Of a stretch of 64,000 nt of DNA, positions 25,955 through 34,777 are shown piece after piece (within the stretch, counting starts at the first letter, position 1; every line of letters begins with the position of its first letter). Made by a program: the position numbers and the translations under genes. Source of the stretch: Cyclobacteriaceae bacterium (GTDB lineage Bacteria; Bacteroidota; Bacteroidia; Cytophagales; Cyclobacteriaceae); contig JAEUUJ010000022.1 in NCBI GenBank assembly GCA_016786495.1, positions 62,001-126,000 of the forward strand. The letters run 5' to 3'. The notes beneath the pieces were generated by a model that was not told the DNA's origin, searched no databases, and was given only the letters and a program-made list of their open reading frames with translations.

Positions 25955-26987
25955 TCCGAAAAATGATATTCCATCCGTAAAACCGGAAAACCACGCAACC
26001 AAAAAGTGCACCGGCAAATGCAAAGAATGTCGCGAAAAGAAAGCACGCGAGCATTCACCTTTAATCAAGACACTTGCGCTGCTCACGCTGATGCTGATCA
26101 CCACGCTTTCTGTCTCAGCACAGGATGCCGCCAAGGAGCCGGGTTTCTGGAGTGACCCGTTTAACAGTCCGATGCTGCCGTTGTACCTCATCACGACACT
26201 CATTTTTGTGATGATATTGTTGATCGCCTTTGTTGGCTTTTACCTGGTGAAAGTGGTGAACCTGCTCACCGTAGAAGCCGAAAAAGAACGGGCACGTCAA
26301 CTGGGCATTGTTTATAAACCACGCCCGACCTGGTGGAGCAAGTTCGTAAAACAAGTTAACGATGCCGTTCCCATTGAGGAAGAAGCAAGCGTGGAGCTTG
26401 ATCACAACTACGATGGCATTAAAGAACTCGACAACCACCTGCCACCGTGGTGGACCTGGTTGTTCGTGGGAACCGTGGTTTGGGGTGCGATCTACCTGTT
26501 CGTGTACCATATCTCCGATAACCTGCCGCTGCAGCAACAGGAGTATCAAAATGAAGTGGCGCAGGCTGAAGAAGCTGCCTTGAAACTACAGGCTTCACAG
26601 CCTCAGGCCGCCATCGATGAGAACACCCTCGTGTTTGAAAAAGATGCTGCCATCCTCACCAACGGACAAAACATTTTCACCATCAACTGCGTGGCATGTC
26701 ATGCCAAAGACGGAGGCGGAAATGCGATCGGACCCAATCTCGTGGACGAATACTGGCTGCATGGCGGAAGCATCAAGAACATCTTCACGACGGTGAAAAA
26801 CGGTGTGGTGGAAAAAGGTATGCCTGCCTGGGGTAAAAACATGAGCCCCAAAGATGTACGCGATGTTGCATTTTATGTGATGAGCTTACAAGGAACAAAA
26901 CCCGCAAATCCAAAAGCGCCTCAGGGCGACTTATATAAACCGGAACCGGCAGCAGCCGACACGACTAACGTGCAGGCGAGCCTGTAA
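25947..26987 (+). CDS. ccoP: cbb3 oxidase cytochrome c subunit CcoP
   Basis: The 346-residue product has a short cytoplasmic N-terminus holding Cys2, Cys21, Cys25 and Cys28. Membrane helices follow (about 38-56, 75-98 and 168-187), then a periplasmic cytochrome-c domain with a single heme site Cys248-Val-Ala-Cys251-His252 and a Met ligand region Lys-Gly-Met-Pro-Ala-Trp near 291. Proteobacterial CcoP has two hemes; one is usual for this phylum. It feeds electrons into CcoN. An upstream in-frame codon at 25905 is possible, but the ATG at 25947 overlapping ccoQ is preferred. The N-terminal Cys cluster is unusual and is discussed as a finding. Confidence 0.95.
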   Translation: MCNPKNDIPSVKPENHATKKCTGKCKECREKKAREHSPLIKTLALLTLMLITTLSVSAQDAAKEPGFWSDPFNSPMLPLYLITTLIFVMILLIAFVGFYLVKVVNLLTVEAEKERARQLGIVYKPRPTWWSKFVKQVNDAVPIEEEASVELDHNYDGIKELDNHLPPWWTWLFVGTVVWGAIYLFVYHISDNLPLQQQEYQNEVAQAEEAALKLQASQPQAAIDENTLVFEKDAAILTNGQNIFTINCVACHAKDGGGNAIGPNLVDEYWLHGGSIKNIFTTVKNGVVEKGMPAWGKNMSPKDVRDVAFYVMSLQGTKPANPKAPQGDLYKPEPAAADTTNVQASL

Positions 26988-26996
26988 GCAATACGT

Positions 26997-28466
26997 ATGC
27001 AATCGGAAATAAAGCTTGACATCAGGAAAGAGCGGCTGGCAAAAAGCGTTGAGCTGGTAAGCGAAGAGTTCAGAGACAGTATCGCTACGGTAGACGAATC
27101 CGGCAAGCGGATCTGGATCTATCCCAAAAAACCATCGGGCAATTTTCACCGCTGGCGGATCGTAGTTACGGTTGCATTGTTATCGCTGTTGTTTTCCGGT
27201 CCGTTTATCCGGATCAACGGACAGCCCGCGCTGTTATTAAATGTATTCGAACGCAAATTTGTAATCCTCGGCCAGGCATTCTGGCCGCAGGATTTCTTTT
27301 TGCTGGCCGTTACACTCATCACCTTCTTTGTCTTTATTATTTTGTTCACCGTTGTATTCGGTCGCGTGTGGTGCGGCTGGATGTGTCCGCAAACGCTGTT
27401 TATGGAAATGGTGTTCCGTAAAATCGAATACTGGATCGAAGGCGATGCGAACGATCAGCGAAAGCTCACCAAACAACCCTGGAACCGGGAAAAGATTCTC
27501 AAGAAAACATCCAAACACATCCTGTTCCTGGCCGTGTCGGTGCTCATCTCCCATACCGTGATGGCATACCTGATCGGCACCGAAAAAACCTGGGCCATTC
27601 TGAATGAACCGCCCGCTGAACACCTTGCTGGTTTTATCGGGTTGATTGCCTTTACCGGAATTTTTTATGGTGTCTACGCCAAATTCCGCGAACAGGCTTG
27701 CGTTGCCGTTTGCCCTTACGGCAGGTTGCAGGGCGTACTCCTGGTTCGCGATTCTATTGTGATCGCCTACGACTGGCTCCGCGGAGAGCCACGCGGTCAT
27801 CGCAGGAAAAATCAGGATCAATCCGCTGCGGGTGACTGCATCGACTGCAAGCTGTGCGTGCATGTTTGCCCTACCGGCATTGACATCCGCAACGGTACGC
27901 AACTGGAATGTGTGAATTGCACCGCGTGCATTGATGCGTGCGATGAAGTGATGGTGAAAATCGGCAAACCAAAAGGTTTAATCCGTTATGCATCGTACAA
28001 CTCCATCAAGAACGGAATTGTAAAAATTATCAATAGCCGCGTCATCGGCTACTCGTTCGTGTTGCTGACGTTATTAGGCGTACTCAGTTTTGCGCTGATT
28101 ACCCGCTCGGACGTTGAGGCTACTATTCTGAAAGTGCCCGGCACGCTATACCAGCGTGAAGGTGAGTATATCACCAACCTCTACAACGTAGAATTCGTCA
28201 ACAAGACGTTTGAAGCCCGAACGCTGGAAATCCGGATTGAATCACCGGCCGAGGCTGAGATCCGGAAAGCAGATGCGAATGCAATTGTCGTTCCGGCAGA
28301 AGGGTTTACCAAGGGCGTCTACTTCATCCGGATTCCCGAACATGCCATTACCAATGCACGCACCGTAGTTAAACTTGGCATTTATAGCAACGGCAAAAAA
28401 ATTGAAAGTGTAAAAGCAAAATTTATCGGGCCTGTACATAAGGCCTCAGACGCAAAACGAAAATAA
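26997..28466 (+). CDS. ccoG: cbb3 oxidase assembly ferredoxin-like protein CcoG
   Basis: The 489-residue inner-membrane protein has about five helices. It carries the Trp-Cys-Gly-Trp-Met-Cys-Pro-Gln motif near 124-131 and two 4Fe-4S binding runs of ferredoxin type between about 281 and 317 (Cys-Ile-Asp-Cys-Lys-Leu-Cys and Cys-Val-Asn-Cys-Thr-Ala-Cys). A C-terminal Ig-like periplasmic domain follows. CcoG (RdxA/FixG) is thought to reduce Cu2+ for delivery to the Cu-B site during cbb3 maturation. It begins 9 bp after ccoP. The copper ATPase ccoI and ccoS are not in this window. Confidence 0.96.
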   Translation: MQSEIKLDIRKERLAKSVELVSEEFRDSIATVDESGKRIWIYPKKPSGNFHRWRIVVTVALLSLLFSGPFIRINGQPALLLNVFERKFVILGQAFWPQDFFLLAVTLITFFVFIILFTVVFGRVWCGWMCPQTLFMEMVFRKIEYWIEGDANDQRKLTKQPWNREKILKKTSKHILFLAVSVLISHTVMAYLIGTEKTWAILNEPPAEHLAGFIGLIAFTGIFYGVYAKFREQACVAVCPYGRLQGVLLVRDSIVIAYDWLRGEPRGHRRKNQDQSAAGDCIDCKLCVHVCPTGIDIRNGTQLECVNCTACIDACDEVMVKIGKPKGLIRYASYNSIKNGIVKIINSRVIGYSFVLLTLLGVLSFALITRSDVEATILKVPGTLYQREGEYITNLYNVEFVNKTFEARTLEIRIESPAEAEIRKADANAIVVPAEGFTKGVYFIRIPEHAITNARTVVKLGIYSNGKKIESVKAKFIGPVHKASDAKRK

Positions 28467-28467
28467 T

Positions 28468-28893
28468 ATGAACCCCGGAAAATGGATTTTTGTCGCCTTC
28501 GTACTCTTTGCAGGATTTATCGGAGCGCTGGTTGTGGTGTGTATGCGACAGGATATGCCACTGGTCTCGGCCGACTACTATAAACAAGAGTTGGTCTATC
28601 AAAGTCAGATCGAACGAATTCAAAATACCCAACAGCTCAGCCAGAAGCCGGTTATTGTGGCCACCCGCAACGCGATGAAAGTTACGTTCGACAGTACACA
28701 GCACATTCAGCAGGGCGAACTTCAATTGTTCTGCCCTTCCAACGCGCGCATGGACCGCACGTTTACATTAACTCCTGACCAGCGCGAATTCGATACCAAT
28801 CTTTCCGGATTAGTAGCAGGGATGTACCGCGTAAAACTGTTCTGGACCATGAACGGGAAAGATTATTACCAGGAAGAAATCGTTAACCTGTGA
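28468..28893 (+). CDS. ccoH: cbb3 oxidase accessory protein CcoH/FixH
   Basis: The 141-residue product has one N-terminal membrane helix (about 6-28) and a small periplasmic beta domain, with the Asp-Tyr-Tyr-Lys-Gln-Glu-Leu motif near residue 35 characteristic of FixH. CcoH is required for stable assembly of the oxidase. It starts 1 bp after the ccoG stop and overlaps the next gene by 4 bp, so it is firmly inside the operon. Confidence 0.93.
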   Translation: MNPGKWIFVAFVLFAGFIGALVVVCMRQDMPLVSADYYKQELVYQSQIERIQNTQQLSQKPVIVATRNAMKVTFDSTQHIQQGELQLFCPSNARMDRTFTLTPDQREFDTNLSGLVAGMYRVKLFWTMNGKDYYQEEIVNL

Positions 28894-29573
28894 TACTGTT
28901 TACGGCTCTTGCGATTGGTTTTTTAGGCAGCCTGCACTGTGCGGGGATGTGCAGTCCGCTCGCGATTGCCGTGACCAACCTGAGCAAGCCGGCCCTGATC
29001 AACCGCGTGTTGTACAACGGTGGCCGCATCGTGAGTTATGGGATTCAGGGTGTGGTAGCTGCTTCCGTTGGATTTGTTTTTGAACGGACTGGCCTTCAGG
29101 GCATCTTTAGTGTTTCATTGGGTGTATTGTTAATTATAGCCGGCTTTGCAGGAATGACTAATTTTAACGTACCCTTCATTTCTTCCGGCATCAACAAACT
29201 CACTACGTTTATAAAAATCAGGCTGGGCGATTTTATGAAACGCAAAAGCAAAGCCGCATTAATCACCACCGGCATGCTCAATGGCCTGCTTCCCTGCGGA
29301 TTAACATACATGGCACTATCCTACTGCGTGACCATTACCGAGCCCGTAACCGGATTCCTGTTCATGTTCATCTTCGGTCTGGGTACACTGCCGGTGATGC
29401 TGGGCTTCACTTCGCTTGTTCAAAAACTGATGCGTTACTTCAACATCAGTTTCAGTAAGATCACAACATTCTCGATGGTTTTCGTGGGACTTCTACTCGT
29501 ATCACGATCGCTCTACAGTCACCATACGTCTAACCATCCGGTTGACAAAGACGGCATATCGGTTTGCCGCTAA
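28890..29573 (+). CDS. TauE/SafE-like (UreH_2) membrane protein of the cbb3 operon
   Basis: The 227-residue product has six or seven membrane helices and the motif Leu-His-Cys-Ala-Gly-Met-Cys in the first helix (about residues 15-21), repeated in spirit by Leu-Leu-Pro-Cys-Gly in the middle (about 137). This layout is that of the UreH_2/DsbD-like family usually annotated as sulfite exporter TauE/SafE and found at the end of cbb3 operons. The Cys/His/Met motif suggests copper transport or electron transfer for oxidase maturation; that is an inference from motif and context. It overlaps ccoH by 4 bp. Confidence 0.9.
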   Translation: MILFTALAIGFLGSLHCAGMCSPLAIAVTNLSKPALINRVLYNGGRIVSYGIQGVVAASVGFVFERTGLQGIFSVSLGVLLIIAGFAGMTNFNVPFISSGINKLTTFIKIRLGDFMKRKSKAALITTGMLNGLLPCGLTYMALSYCVTITEPVTGFLFMFIFGLGTLPVMLGFTSLVQKLMRYFNISFSKITTFSMVFVGLLLVSRSLYSHHTSNHPVDKDGISVCR

Positions 29574-29668
29574 TACGCCATACGCGTTCATCTCCTTTTA
29601 GTTCAATTACGTCTCTCGTTTGCTTGATTTCGTGTTCAGCCAATCGCTGTAAACGTCAGTTCAACTGC

Positions 29669-29680
29669 TGATAAAGATCA
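29669..29680. promoter_or_regulatory. Crp/Fnr-type box upstream of the YceI-porin genes
   Basis: TGATAAAGATCA fits TGAY-N4-RTCA. It lies 63 bp before the first possible start (29744) and 75 bp before the preferred ATG (29756), in the 170-bp gap after the cbb3 operon. Confidence 0.6.
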
Positions 29681-29755
29681 TTCTTACGCCTTACGCTTGT
29701 CATGCAGCGCGCGCATGCGTCAATCTACCTTTCTGAAAATTAAATGCATCCGAAC

Positions 29756-30370
29756 ATGAATCGCTCAACGAAAACCGGACTACTGCTAACGATTGCATTG
29801 CTTTCAATAGCTCCATTATATGCGCAGGAATACATTGTAAAGACATCTGTGTCAACAATTCAGGGAACGTCCAGCCTCCACGACTGGGAATCTGAAATCA
29901 GTCAGCTTACCTGCAAAAGCACACTTATCATTGAAAACAATATCGTTAAGAGCATCAAGTCGGCAGACGTAACCATACCGGTTACCGGCATCAAAAGCAG
30001 TCACGGTAAGATCATGGATAACAAAACGTACGATGCTTTCCTCTATGAAAAGAACCCGAACATCACCTTTCAGTTAACCGCTGCACAACTTAACTCCGCT
30101 GCCGGCAAAACCACCTTTGAAGGCACCGGCATGTTACAAATGGCCGGAGTTACCAAATCTGTTAAAGTGAATGGCCTGGCAACGGTGCTGCCCAACGGAG
30201 ACGTGCAGTTCACGCTCAGCAAAAAACTTAACATGACTGAATTTAAGATGAAGCAGCCCACCGCCATGATGGGAGCAATAACCGTGGGCGCTGACGTTAC
30301 GATAACCTTCAATCTTACCCTTACACCTTCACCGGCTAATCAACAAGCAAAACATAATCAACCGAACTAA
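29756..30370 (+). CDS. YceI family periplasmic lipid-binding protein
   Basis: The 204-residue product has a signal peptide (ending Leu-Tyr-Ala-Gln) and the YceI lipocalin-like beta-barrel. Typical family elements are Gly-Thr-Ser-Ser-Leu-His-Asp-Trp-Glu near residue 38, the Asn-Pro-Asn-Ile-Thr-Phe strand and the closing Val-Gly-Ala-Asp-Val-Thr-Ile-Thr-Phe-Asn strand. YceI proteins bind isoprenoid lipids such as quinone precursors. An ATG 12 bp earlier (29744) is also possible. It precedes a porin gene by 29 bp, and a second YceI follows the porin. Confidence 0.92.
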   Translation: MNRSTKTGLLLTIALLSIAPLYAQEYIVKTSVSTIQGTSSLHDWESEISQLTCKSTLIIENNIVKSIKSADVTIPVTGIKSSHGKIMDNKTYDAFLYEKNPNITFQLTAAQLNSAAGKTTFEGTGMLQMAGVTKSVKVNGLATVLPNGDVQFTLSKKLNMTEFKMKQPTAMMGAITVGADVTITFNLTLTPSPANQQAKHNQPN

Positions 30371-30399
30371 TACTTTTTATAACTCTTAATACCATTCTT

Positions 30400-31806
30400 A
30401 TGAAACGCTTACATATCCTCAGCCTGGCAGTCACTATGACACTCCTGGTAACTGCACAAGTCGCCCGGGCGCAACGGGGCGAAATCCAATACTTCCGTCC
30501 CTACGACCAGCGCGGTCTTAATGTATTTGAAACGTCGAAAGTTGATACGGTACAGTTTGACGGCTTTAAGGTTCGCCTGGGAGCAAACTTCACACAGGGC
30601 TATCAGAAGCTGAAGCATAGCAATGCCGATGATACTCCCGGCCAGGCATTATATTACATGAAGGGCGGCTTCCCGCTGGCACAGGCCAACCTGAACATTG
30701 ATGTTCAAATTGCCGATGGTGTTCGCGTAAGCCTCGTTTCCTACATGGCATCTCACCACCACAACGAGTTCTGGGTTAAGGGCGGATACTTTCAAATCGA
30801 CAAAGTTGGCTTCTTGAACAGTGACCTCATGGACAGACTGTGGACCAACCTGACCTTGAAAATCGGTCACATGGAAATCAACTACGGTGACGCTCACTTC
30901 CGGAGAAGCGATGGCGGTAACACATTCTGGAACCCATTCATCGAAAACAACATCATGGACGCTTTCACCACCGAAATCGGAGCTGAATTGTACTGGCAGA
31001 AAAACGGAGTGCTGGTAATGGCAGCAGCAACCAATGGTGAAATCCAGGGCAGTGTAGCGGAACGCAGCGTAGCCGGAACAGACAAAAACGGTTCTAAACG
31101 CGGTCCTTCTATCTATGGAAAACTCGGTTACGACAAAACATTCGGTGACAACAACCGCGTGCGGATTACCGGTTCATTCCTGACCAAGAAGTCATCCATT
31201 AACGGAACGCTCTATGGTGGCGACCGCACCGGCTCAAACTATCAGTTCGTGACCGAACCTACTAACGCCTCTGTAACCGCTAATGCATTCTCAGGTCGTG
31301 TTAATCCGAACTTCAAAGACAACGTGACGTCTTTCATGATCAACCCTTTTGTTAAATTCAGCGGATTCGAACTGTTCGGAACCTACGAAGTAGCAAAAGG
31401 AAAAAATGCGGTTGAAAGTGGTGATATCCAATACAACACCACCGCAATCGACCCTACCAAATTCGACAAACAAGACGATCGTAAGTTCACCCAACTCGCA
31501 GTGGATCTACTCTATCGCTTCGGAGCACGCGAACAATTCTACCTGGGTGCACGCTACAACCAGTTGAAAGGCGAACAGGTATTTGGTCAGACTACCAACA
31601 CCACTACAGCAGCCGGCATAAACCAGGGAACACGTGTAGATGTTTCTGTAGACCGCACTGCGTTCGCTGCAGGCTGGTTTGTAACGCCTAACATCCTCGT
31701 AAAAGGTGAGTATGTAACACAGAAGTATAACGACTATCCTACAGGTAACATACTGGAAGACGCCAAGTTCAGCGGCTTCGTGTTCCAGGGAATAATCGCT
31801 TTCTAA
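30400..31806 (+). CDS. Outer-membrane porin-like beta-barrel
   Basis: The 468-residue product has a signal peptide (ending Ala-Arg-Ala-Gln near residue 25) and amphipathic beta-strands across its whole length. It contains an Asn-Tyr-Gly-Asp-Ala-His-Phe-Arg-Arg-Ser segment near 165 and ends in a strand with final Phe, as required for BAM-dependent insertion. It is probably a 16-strand porin or related barrel. The base composition is smooth with strong codon preference (many aac, acc and ctg codons), which suggests high expression. It is followed by a strong terminator. The substrate is unknown. Confidence 0.88.
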   Translation: MKRLHILSLAVTMTLLVTAQVARAQRGEIQYFRPYDQRGLNVFETSKVDTVQFDGFKVRLGANFTQGYQKLKHSNADDTPGQALYYMKGGFPLAQANLNIDVQIADGVRVSLVSYMASHHHNEFWVKGGYFQIDKVGFLNSDLMDRLWTNLTLKIGHMEINYGDAHFRRSDGGNTFWNPFIENNIMDAFTTEIGAELYWQKNGVLVMAAATNGEIQGSVAERSVAGTDKNGSKRGPSIYGKLGYDKTFGDNNRVRITGSFLTKKSSINGTLYGGDRTGSNYQFVTEPTNASVTANAFSGRVNPNFKDNVTSFMINPFVKFSGFELFGTYEVAKGKNAVESGDIQYNTTAIDPTKFDKQDDRKFTQLAVDLLYRFGAREQFYLGARYNQLKGEQVFGQTTNTTTAAGINQGTRVDVSVDRTAFAAGWFVTPNILVKGEYVTQKYNDYPTGNILEDAKFSGFVFQGIIAF

Positions 31807-31817
31807 TTCATGTCACG

Positions 31818-31849
31818 AAAGGGCTGCTTCGGCAGCTCTTTCTTTTTTT
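31818..31849 (+). terminator. Intrinsic terminator after the porin gene
   Basis: The stem AAAGGGCTGC/GCAGCTCTTT with a TTCG tetraloop (one G-T pair) is followed by C and seven Ts. It lies 11 bp after the porin stop and just before the second YceI gene, so that gene may be read by partial read-through or from its own start. Confidence 0.88.
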
Positions 31850-31858
31850 ATCTATCGT

Positions 31859-32428
31859 ATGAAATACCTGATCCTTTTTAGCCTTCTCACGCTGACCGCG
31901 GCAACCGGAATCGAACGGGGAAAATGGGTGATTGACTACAACAGCCAGCTTTCCATTCACGGTCAAACCAATATCAACTCATTTACCTGTTTCATCAGTT
32001 GCTACAACAGCGTGGACACGCTGATCTATGAACACAATAAAGAGAATGGCAAACTTTCGTTTGAGGCCAATAAAATGATCATCCCGGTATTTAATTTCAA
32101 TTGCGGAAACAGCCTGATCACCAAAGATTTCCGGAGCACACTCAAGGCCGACAAAAATCCCTATCTCGTAGTGACCTTCGTTACGCTCGACAAACATTCG
32201 GGTGGAACAAAAGCAACGGCTGCGCTGGACATCACGCTTGCAGGTGTGTCCAAAAAGGTAAACGTTCAGTTTGATTTGGTTCCGAAAGGAAACTTCATTC
32301 AACTGGCCGGCAAGCACAGCGTTTGCTTCAATGACTTTCAGCTCCATGCGCCCGAACGAATGATGGGACTGGTAAAAGTTCAGGACGACCTGAGCGTAGA
32401 ATTTAATTTATTGCTGAGACCGCTGTAA
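31859..32428 (+). CDS. YceI-like periplasmic protein
   Basis: The 189-residue product has a short signal (about residues 1-18) and a YceI-type fold, with Ser-Ile-His-Gly-Gln-Thr-Asn-Ile-Asn-Ser-Phe near residue 34, Asp-Ile-Thr-Leu-Ala-Gly-Val in the middle and Leu-Ser-Val-Glu-Phe-Asn-Leu at the end. It is more divergent than the YceI at 29756 and holds Cys residues at about 46, 50 and 85. It sits 10 bp after the porin terminator, and its stop is 2 bp from the convergent receiver-Crp gene. Confidence 0.85.
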   Translation: MKYLILFSLLTLTAATGIERGKWVIDYNSQLSIHGQTNINSFTCFISCYNSVDTLIYEHNKENGKLSFEANKMIIPVFNFNCGNSLITKDFRSTLKADKNPYLVVTFVTLDKHSGGTKATAALDITLAGVSKKVNVQFDLVPKGNFIQLAGKHSVCFNDFQLHAPERMMGLVKVQDDLSVEFNLLLRPL

Positions 32429-32430
32429 GG

Positions 32431-33492
32431 CTATCGCGCCACACTCCAGCGCACCACCTTTTCCAGCTTCGCGCGGTTGAGAACTTTAATCTTGCCGCTT
32501 TCAATTTCAATCAAGCCTTCATCTTTAAAGTCGGAAAGAACACGAATCACCGATTCAGAAGCCGTACCAACAATCTTCGCTAAGTCCTCGCGTGAGATGC
32601 TGATCTTTTCCTTACCCTCGGTGAGTTCACTTACTTTCAATAGAGCCTCAGCTGTACGCTGACGAACCGAGTTGTACGCCAGGTTAACGAGTTGGCTTTC
32701 TTTTTCCGAAACCTTGCGGCACAGGAGTGAAATAAAACTTGCCGATACATCGGCCTGGCTGTTGAGCAGGATCAAAAAATCACTTTTGGGGATCAGGATT
32801 GCTTCGGTGTCTTCGAGCGCTACTGCCGTATCCTGATAGGCTTTGTTCTCAAGCAACGGCTCGAATCCAAAAAAATCGCCCGCTTTATATAAGTTGGTAA
32901 TCAGCTCCTTACCGTCCGGGTGCGATTTAAATGCCTTAACATTGCCGGACTTGATAAAGAAAATGTTAGCCGGTGAATCTCCTTCCGTAAAGAGCTCAGC
33001 TTTCTTTTTGTACGTTTTTACTTTCTTATCCCTGCAGAGGTCGGTCAGGTTCAGCGCCTTTTGCGCATCCTGAATAAAATGATCAAGACCTGCCTGTGTG
33101 TTATCGTACAGCTTGCTCCTCAATTCATGTTTACGCAACCGGGTTTCAATGGTATTGAGCAAATCCGTATCGTCAAAGGGCTTGGTGAGGTAGTCGTCCG
33201 CGCCAAGCGTCATCCCTTTACGGATGTCGGTTTTTTCAGTCTTGGCGGTAAGAAAAATAAACGGTATGGCCGAGGTTTCCTCGTTCTTGCTCAGGATGTG
33301 AAGTACGCCATAGCCATCCAGCTCGGGCATCATGATGTCGCAGATAATCAGGTCGGGCCGGATCTTTTGTGCGAGATCTACCCCGATCTTTCCGTTTTCC
33401 GCGGTCGAAACTTCGTAACCTGCAAGCGATAGAATCTCTCCAGTGTTCTCACGAATCTCCGGATTGTCTTCAATTAATAGTATCTTCTTCAT
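32431..33492 (-). CDS. Response regulator fused to a Crp/Fnr module
   Basis: This 353-residue fusion has a receiver domain (about 1-125, acidic Glu8/Asp9, phosphoacceptor Asp52, Lys in Thr-Lys-Pro near 105), then a Crp-type beta-roll (about 150-265) and a winged HTH (about 275-345) with recognition helix Ala-Ser-Glu-Ser-Val-Ile-Arg. Phosphorylation would control a Crp/Fnr-type DNA-binding domain directly. It follows the PAS kinase at 33496-34746 by 3 bp, so that is its partner. The conserved Glu and Arg of the helix fit recognition of TGA half-sites, so it could act on the boxes seen across the window, including the one upstream of its own operon. Confidence 0.94.
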   Translation of the reverse strand: MKKILLIEDNPEIRENTGEILSLAGYEVSTAENGKIGVDLAQKIRPDLIICDIMMPELDGYGVLHILSKNEETSAIPFIFLTAKTEKTDIRKGMTLGADDYLTKPFDDTDLLNTIETRLRKHELRSKLYDNTQAGLDHFIQDAQKALNLTDLCRDKKVKTYKKKAELFTEGDSPANIFFIKSGNVKAFKSHPDGKELITNLYKAGDFFGFEPLLENKAYQDTAVALEDTEAILIPKSDFLILLNSQADVSASFISLLCRKVSEKESQLVNLAYNSVRQRTAEALLKVSELTEGKEKISISREDLAKIVGTASESVIRVLSDFKDEGLIEIESGKIKVLNRAKLEKVVRWSVAR

Positions 33493-33495
33493 AGC

Positions 33496-34746
33496 CTACG
33501 CGTTGAGCGGTATCAGAACTGTAAAAGTACTGCCTTTCTTGTATTCACTTTCAAATGTAATATCTCCTTTCAGCAAATCGACATAACGTTTTACGATATT
33601 CAGGCCGAGGCCGGTACCCTGAATGTTTGAGACATTGCCAGCGCGGAAGAAGCGTTCAAACAAGTGCTTGTGATCTTCTTCCGGAATACCGATGCCATGG
33701 TCGCGGATCGCGATCGATAATGTTTTGGAATCGGTACTTACCTGAATTTCAATATCCTTGCCCTCATCTGAATATTTACTGGCGTTGGAAATGAGGTTGA
33801 ACAGAATGTTGCGGAGGATGCGCATGTCAGTAAACACCGGCTTTTCGGTTTTCAACTGCAAAAGCACGTGCTGACTTTTCTTGAGCGAGGGTTTTACCTC
33901 TTCGATCAAATCCTGAAAGAACGACTCGAGCGGTATAAGTTCATTGATCACCTCTACCTTGCCTTCTTCCAGGCGACCCAGTGAAAGGAAATCATTCAGA
34001 ATTGCCGTGAGGTGTTCTACGGACGAGCGCACCCGCAAGGTATGCTTGTCGATCTTGTCAAGCTCGTTGCGTTGTTTGTATTGCTCCACCAGCGCGATGG
34101 AACTGAGAATAGTGCTCAGCGGTGTGCGGAACTCGTGTGAAGCGATCGAAACAAACTTGGTTTTCAGATCATTAAACTCCCGCTCCTTTTCAAGTGCCTT
34201 CCGGGTTTCTTCTTCTGCCCGCTTCCGCTCTACAACTTCTTTTTCAAGTTCCCGGATTGTCTTATGAAGAGCTTCGGTGCGCGATTGAACCTTACGCTCG
34301 AGTTCAGCCGCGTATACAATCAACTGTTCTTCGCTTCGCTTAAGGGCTTCTTCAGATTTTTTACGCTCGGAAATGTCGGTGATAAAGGCCATCACCAGCA
34401 ATTTGCCCTTTACCCGGGTGTAGCTCAGGCTGATTTCGACCGGAAACTCCCGGCCATCTTTCTTCAGGGCGCTTAAATCGCGGCCCGAACCCATTCTGCG
34501 GGGTTCCGGGTGTTCATTAAAACCCATCCGGAGACTGGCGTGATGACCTTTGTGTTGTCTGGGAACCAAAACTTCCATGGTCAGGCCGGTCAGTTCTCCC
34601 GGATCATAGCCAAAAATCGTCTCGGCAATTGGATTCGCGGATACAATTATGCCCGTTTCATCAACCATAACGATCCCTTCCGACATGCTATGGAAAATCT
34701 CGCGGAAGGCGTCATCTGTGACCAGCGGGTGCGGATTCATTTCCAT
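33496..34746 (-). CDS. Soluble PAS histidine kinase
   Basis: The 416-residue kinase has no membrane helix. It contains a PAS domain (about 15-130), a coiled coil (about 130-190), HisKA with phosphoacceptor His204 (Ser-His-Glu-Phe-Arg-Thr-Pro-Leu-Ser-Thr) and HATPase ending in Gly-Thr-Gly-Leu-Gly-Leu-Asn-Ile. The PAS unit begins Phe-Arg-Glu-Ile-Phe-His-Ser-Met-Ser-Glu-Gly and resembles FixL-type sensor PAS domains. It contains a His candidate in Pro-Arg-Gln-His-Lys-Gly-His-His, but heme binding cannot be judged by eye. It forms an operon with the receiver-Crp fusion, so a cytoplasmic redox, oxygen or NO sensor is plausible. Confidence 0.94.
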   Translation of the reverse strand: MEMNPHPLVTDDAFREIFHSMSEGIVMVDETGIIVSANPIAETIFGYDPGELTGLTMEVLVPRQHKGHHASLRMGFNEHPEPRRMGSGRDLSALKKDGREFPVEISLSYTRVKGKLLVMAFITDISERKKSEEALKRSEEQLIVYAAELERKVQSRTEALHKTIRELEKEVVERKRAEEETRKALEKEREFNDLKTKFVSIASHEFRTPLSTILSSIALVEQYKQRNELDKIDKHTLRVRSSVEHLTAILNDFLSLGRLEEGKVEVINELIPLESFFQDLIEEVKPSLKKSQHVLLQLKTEKPVFTDMRILRNILFNLISNASKYSDEGKDIEIQVSTDSKTLSIAIRDHGIGIPEEDHKHLFERFFRAGNVSNIQGTGLGLNIVKRYVDLLKGDITFESEYKKGSTFTVLIPLNA

Positions 34747-34777
34747 AAAGGTACAAGGTACTGATCTTTGGAAGACC

